From NCBI GenBank assembly GCA_017523995.1, contig JAFWUX010000237.1:1-64000 (forward strand): a stretch of DNA of 64,000 nucleotides, read 5' to 3'. Origin of the DNA: Oscillospiraceae bacterium. Its GTDB lineage: Bacteria; Bacillota_A; Clostridia; Oscillospirales; Ruminococcaceae. Of this stretch, positions 61,673 to 64,000 are shown in pieces. Numbering within the stretch: position 1 is the stretch's first letter; the number at the start of each line of letters is the position of its first letter. Under the pieces are notes generated by a model that saw nothing but the letters and a program-made list of their open reading frames with translations, did no database searches and was not told where the DNA came from. Position numbers and translations under genes: made by a program.

Positions 61673-61686
61673 CGTGTTTAAACACG
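61673..61686 (+). promoter_or_regulatory. Perfect 14-bp palindrome, probable operator
   Basis: CGTGTTTAAACACG is perfectly self-complementary and begins 16 bases after the -10, overlapping the first transcribed bases of the GH130 gene. Such a position suits a repressor that blocks elongation or initiation. Its regulator is not in the window. Confidence 0.6.
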
Positions 61687-61709
61687 AACAGAAAGGCATG
61701 ATTTTATTT

Positions 61710-62699
61710 ATGAAGGTTCAGGTTATCAACGGAACGCCGATTCCGAACATGCCCTGGCAGGAGAAACCTGCCGGCTGCAAGGACGTGATCTGGCGTTACG
61801 CGCAGAATCCGGTGATTCGGCGCGATCATCTCGAAATGTCCAACAGTATCTTTAACAGTGCAGTCGTTCCGTTTGAGGGCGGCTTTGCAGGTGTCTTTCG
61901 CGTGGATGATAAAGCGCGCAACATGGAACTGCATGCCGGTTTCTCGAAGGATGGTCTGAACTGGGAGATCAGCGAGCAGCGCATCGAGTTTGTCAAGACC
62001 GATCCGACCATTCAGGATTTCCAGTACGGTTACGATCCGCGTGTCTGCTGGATCGAGGATCGCTTCTATGTGACATGGTGCAATGCATATGGCTGGAAAC
62101 CGACCATCGGCTGCGCTTATACCTTTGATTTCAAAACATTCTATCAGATCGAAAATGCATTCCTGCCGTTCAACCGCAACGGTGTTCTGTTTCCGCGCAA
62201 GATCGGCGGCAACTTCATGATGATGAGCCGTCCCTCTGACAGCGGCCATACGCCGTTCGGTGATATCTACATTTCGCAGTCTCCGGATATGACCTTCTGG
62301 GGCAAACACCGCCATGTGATGAGCCCGAGCATGGGTTGGGAATCCACCAAAATCGGTGCGGGTCCGATCCCGATTGAAACTGACCGCGGCTGGCTGATCT
62401 TCTATCACGGCGTGCTGACCTCCTGCAACGGTTATGTCTACAGCTTCTCGGCAGCACTTCTTGACAAAGATGAGCCGTGGAAGGTGCTCAAGCGCGGCAG
62501 AGAATATCTCATCAGTCCGCAGAAGGATTACGAGTGTGTCGGTGATGTGCCGAATGTCACATTCCCCTGCGCAAATCTCGTGGATTCCGAGACCGGACGC
62601 ATTGCGATCTACTATGGCTGTGCAGATACATGCACAAGCCTTTGCTTCACCACCGTCGATGATGTCATCGCGTGGCTGGATACACATTCTCAGGTATAA
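61710..62699 (+). CDS. GH130 mannooligosaccharide phosphorylase
   Basis: The 329-residue cytoplasmic enzyme phosphorolyses beta-1,4-mannosyl bonds to mannose 1-phosphate. The five-bladed propeller shows [34 protein letters not shown], the catalytic Asp in [12 protein letters not shown] and [22 protein letters not shown], with [21 protein letters not shown]. It resembles GH130 subfamily 2 (mannooligosaccharide phosphorylase, as in R. albus) more than the mannosylglucose type; substrate length is not certain. ATG 61710 follows GAAAGG at 13 bases. It uses its own promoter and palindrome downstream of the GH26 mannanase. Confidence 0.93.
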   Translation: MKVQVINGTPIPNMPWQEKPAGCKDVIWRYAQNPVIRRDHLEMSNSIFNSAVVPFEGGFAGVFRVDDKARNMELHAGFSKDGLNWEISEQRIEFVKTDPTIQDFQYGYDPRVCWIEDRFYVTWCNAYGWKPTIGCAYTFDFKTFYQIENAFLPFNRNGVLFPRKIGGNFMMMSRPSDSGHTPFGDIYISQSPDMTFWGKHRHVMSPSMGWESTKIGAGPIPIETDRGWLIFYHGVLTSCNGYVYSFSAALLDKDEPWKVLKRGREYLISPQKDYECVGDVPNVTFPCANLVDSETGRIAIYYGCADTCTSLCFTTVDDVIAWLDTHSQV

Positions 62700-62703
62700 T
62701 CAA

Positions 62704-62740
62704 AAAAGCAGCGGAGAAAAATTTTCTTCGCTGCTTTTGT
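62704..62740 (+). terminator. GH130 terminator
   Basis: AAAAGCAGCG (62704-62713) pairs with CGCTGCTTTT (62729-62738), with further pairing in the loop. Confidence 0.88.
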
Positions 62741-62809
62741 AATATTCTCAGCGGAACTGGTACTAATATACAGAATCATGATTCAGAAACGAATAAGGAG
62801 GTGACGCTG

Positions 62810-63310
62810 ATGGATGCTTTCGAGGAAATATACCGGTCATTTCAGCCGGATGTATTTCGCTTTGTAATGCGGCTTTCCGGCTGTGATCAGCATACTGCCG
62901 AGGAGCTGACGCAGGAAACATTCTATCAGGCGTTCCTCTCCTTCGGCAAATTCCGCGGCGAATGCAGCATGCGGACATGGCTGTTTCAAATCGCCAAGAA
63001 TGTATACGGGAAATATGTGCGCAGGGAGATGCGGCAGCGCGGCATTGCAGAAAAGCAGGAGGAACCGGTCGCCCAGCCGCCCGGCGAAGAACTGGAACAT
63101 TCTGAAATGCTCGGAATTCTGCGCAGTCTGATTGGGAATCTCGAAGAACCGGCGCGCTCCGTTATGCAGTATCGCTTATACTCTGAGATGAGCTATGCGG
63201 AGATCGCGAGACTGCTGCAGATTCGCCCGAATACAGCTGCTGTTATCTATAACCGGACAGTTGTGAAGCTGCGGAATACTATGAAAGAGAGGTACGGCTA
63301 TGAAATATGA
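62810..63310 (+). CDS. ECF-type RNA polymerase sigma factor
   Basis: The 166-residue group 4 sigma factor has region 2 (about 8-75, FVMRLSGCDQHTAEELTQETFYQAF, then RTWLFQIAKNVYGKYVRRE) and region 4 (about 105-160, LEEPARSVMQYRLYSEMSYAEIARLLQIRPNTAAVI). GGAGGTGA lies 7 bases before ATG 62810; the frame is open earlier but runs through the GH130 terminator. Its end overlaps the anti-sigma gene by 11 bases. Envelope-stress sensing is typical of this pairing; the regulon is unknown. Confidence 0.94.
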   Translation: MDAFEEIYRSFQPDVFRFVMRLSGCDQHTAEELTQETFYQAFLSFGKFRGECSMRTWLFQIAKNVYGKYVRREMRQRGIAEKQEEPVAQPPGEELEHSEMLGILRSLIGNLEEPARSVMQYRLYSEMSYAEIARLLQIRPNTAAVIYNRTVVKLRNTMKERYGYEI

Positions 63311-64000
63311 TCACGATATTATCCGTGACCTGATGCCCCTTTGCATTGACGGCATCGCCTCCGAAAAAAGTCAGAAGGCAGTTGAGGCGCATATCGCAGA
63401 ATGCCCTGACTGCGCAAAGGAGTGGAAACAGATGAATACAAATATTGAACAATCAATACAGGAACCGCTGCCGGAACCGACAGCCAAATATGCAGAAACT
63501 GCAACCAGAGTCCGGAAAAAGAGCCGCTGGCTTCTGCTCCGTTCGACGCTGCTGATGCTTGCGGGCATTTTCCTCGTGATGGTGCTCGGAAACTGGTATA
63601 TCGGAAATCGTTATTCTTCCAAAACGCAGGCAAAACGATTTGTCCGCTCCAACTGGAGAGATGATGAATGGATGCGCGAAGTTTATCATCTGGACGAAGT
63701 GTGCAGTTTTTCAAAGCTGGATCTGCATTTCACCGGGCAGATCACAACACCGGATCATAAAAACCGTGAAGTGTTTGTGACGGCAGATATCCCCGGTTCC
63801 GACCAGATCGGATTCTGGAGCAGTGTCATGAGCCGTGAAAATTCGCTGACGCTCGGCATGTGGGAGGACGGCGGCGGCGGTTCCGGCGGCGTTTCAAAGG
63901 ACGAGAAGCTGATCATGACGCCTGGTACTCTGCTTTATGAAAACGGCAGCAAATGCATGAACTACTGGATGTTTTACGCACTGGATCCCAATGTCGCGCA
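63300..64000 (+). CDS. Anti-sigma factor with zinc-binding N-terminus, cut by the window edge
   Basis: The frame opens ATG 63300 (GAGAGGT upstream) and stays open to the end of the window, at least 233 residues. Residues 10-45 hold a zf-HC2-type motif (DLMPLCIDGIASEKS, then HIAECPDCAKEW) that would clamp the sigma factor. One helix (about 78-100, LLRSTLLMLAGIFLVMVLGNWYI) crosses the membrane. The rest is extracytoplasmic and of unknown fold, with a Gly-rich turn (GGGGSGG). The 11-base overlap with the sigma gene makes co-expression certain in practice. The C-terminus is missing. Confidence 0.9.
   Translation, partial: MKYDHDIIRDLMPLCIDGIASEKSQKAVEAHIAECPDCAKEWKQMNTNIEQSIQEPLPEPTAKYAETATRVRKKSRWLLLRSTLLMLAGIFLVMVLGNWYIGNRYSSKTQAKRFVRSNWRDDEWMREVYHLDEVCSFSKLDLHFTGQITTPDHKNREVFVTADIPGSDQIGFWSSVMSRENSLTLGMWEDGGGGSGGVSKDEKLIMTPGTLLYENGSKCMNYWMFYALDPNVA

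Overview
The window is a chromosomal stretch of a Gram-positive, anaerobic, cellulosome-forming gut or rumen bacterium of the Ruminococcus type (Oscillospiraceae). The evidence is two secreted proteins ending in type I dockerins (a GH9 cellulase and a GH-A-like protein), a mannan set (GH26 and GH130), meso-diaminopimelate dehydrogenase, and Clostridia-type promoters (TTGACA-17-TATAAT). GC content looks like about 50-55 percent, which fits an R. champanellensis-like species better than the lower-GC R. albus or R. flavefaciens. The species is an inference.

Layout. 1-2.4 kb: a tRNA-Phe/tRNA-Asp pair and recG, minus strand. 2.4-4.8 kb: an operon for the membrane beta and gamma subunits of a sodium-pumping decarboxylase plus an unknown membrane protein. 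It is preceded by a convincing yybP-ykoY (Mn2+) riboswitch with a terminator, and the beta gene carries a frameshift. 4.8-10.5 kb: nif3-like/trmK, divergent from a CE2-like esterase, galactokinase and murD. 10.6-18.2 kb: secA, GH9 cellulase, rarA, HD hydrolase. 18.2-20.1 kb: degV and an AEC transporter, minus. 20.2-24.1 kb: dockerin-bearing GH-A-like protein and azlCD. 24.2-29.0 kb: flippase/grpB and a two-component system whose sensor has an odd Trp-Asn-Pro repeat ectodomain. 29.1-37.5 kb: amidase, class B PBP, HU with a histone-H1-like partner, ddh, malic enzyme with a DUF218 protein, radical SAM protein and small membrane proteins. 37.6-39.7 kb: smpB, an LD-carboxypeptidase and tmRNA. 39.8-41.2 kb: one conspicuously AT-rich gene next to tmRNA, probably acquired. 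41.3-47.9 kb: acyl-CoA synthetase with its cupin regulator, MscS channel, phosphoesterase and tex, all minus. 48.2-57.7 kb: a Ddl-like ATP-grasp ligase, DUF1934, argS, a PucR/CdaR-type regulator, ftsE-ftsX, an M23 murein-hydrolase-like protein and a CtpA protease. 57.7-62.7 kb: GH95, GH26 and GH130 glycan enzymes. 62.8-64 kb: an ECF sigma factor and its anti-sigma factor, cut by the window edge.

How it works together. Two themes recur. One is envelope construction: murD, ddh, the Ddl-like ligase, PBP, FtsEX with an M23 hydrolase, CtpA, amidase, LD-carboxypeptidase and flippase. The other is plant polysaccharide use: GH9-CBM3-dockerin, the GH-A-like dockerin protein, CE2 esterase, GH95, GH26, GH130 and galactokinase. 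They meet at 57.7 kb, where ctpA, GH95 and GH26 are joined by overlapping stop/start codons. No phage, insertion sequence, CRISPR array or rRNA was seen. Regulatory signals are unusually readable: about twenty promoters, many intrinsic terminators, the riboswitch, a 14-bp palindrome at the GH130 promoter and paired TGTTAACA sites before the regulator/ftsEX region.
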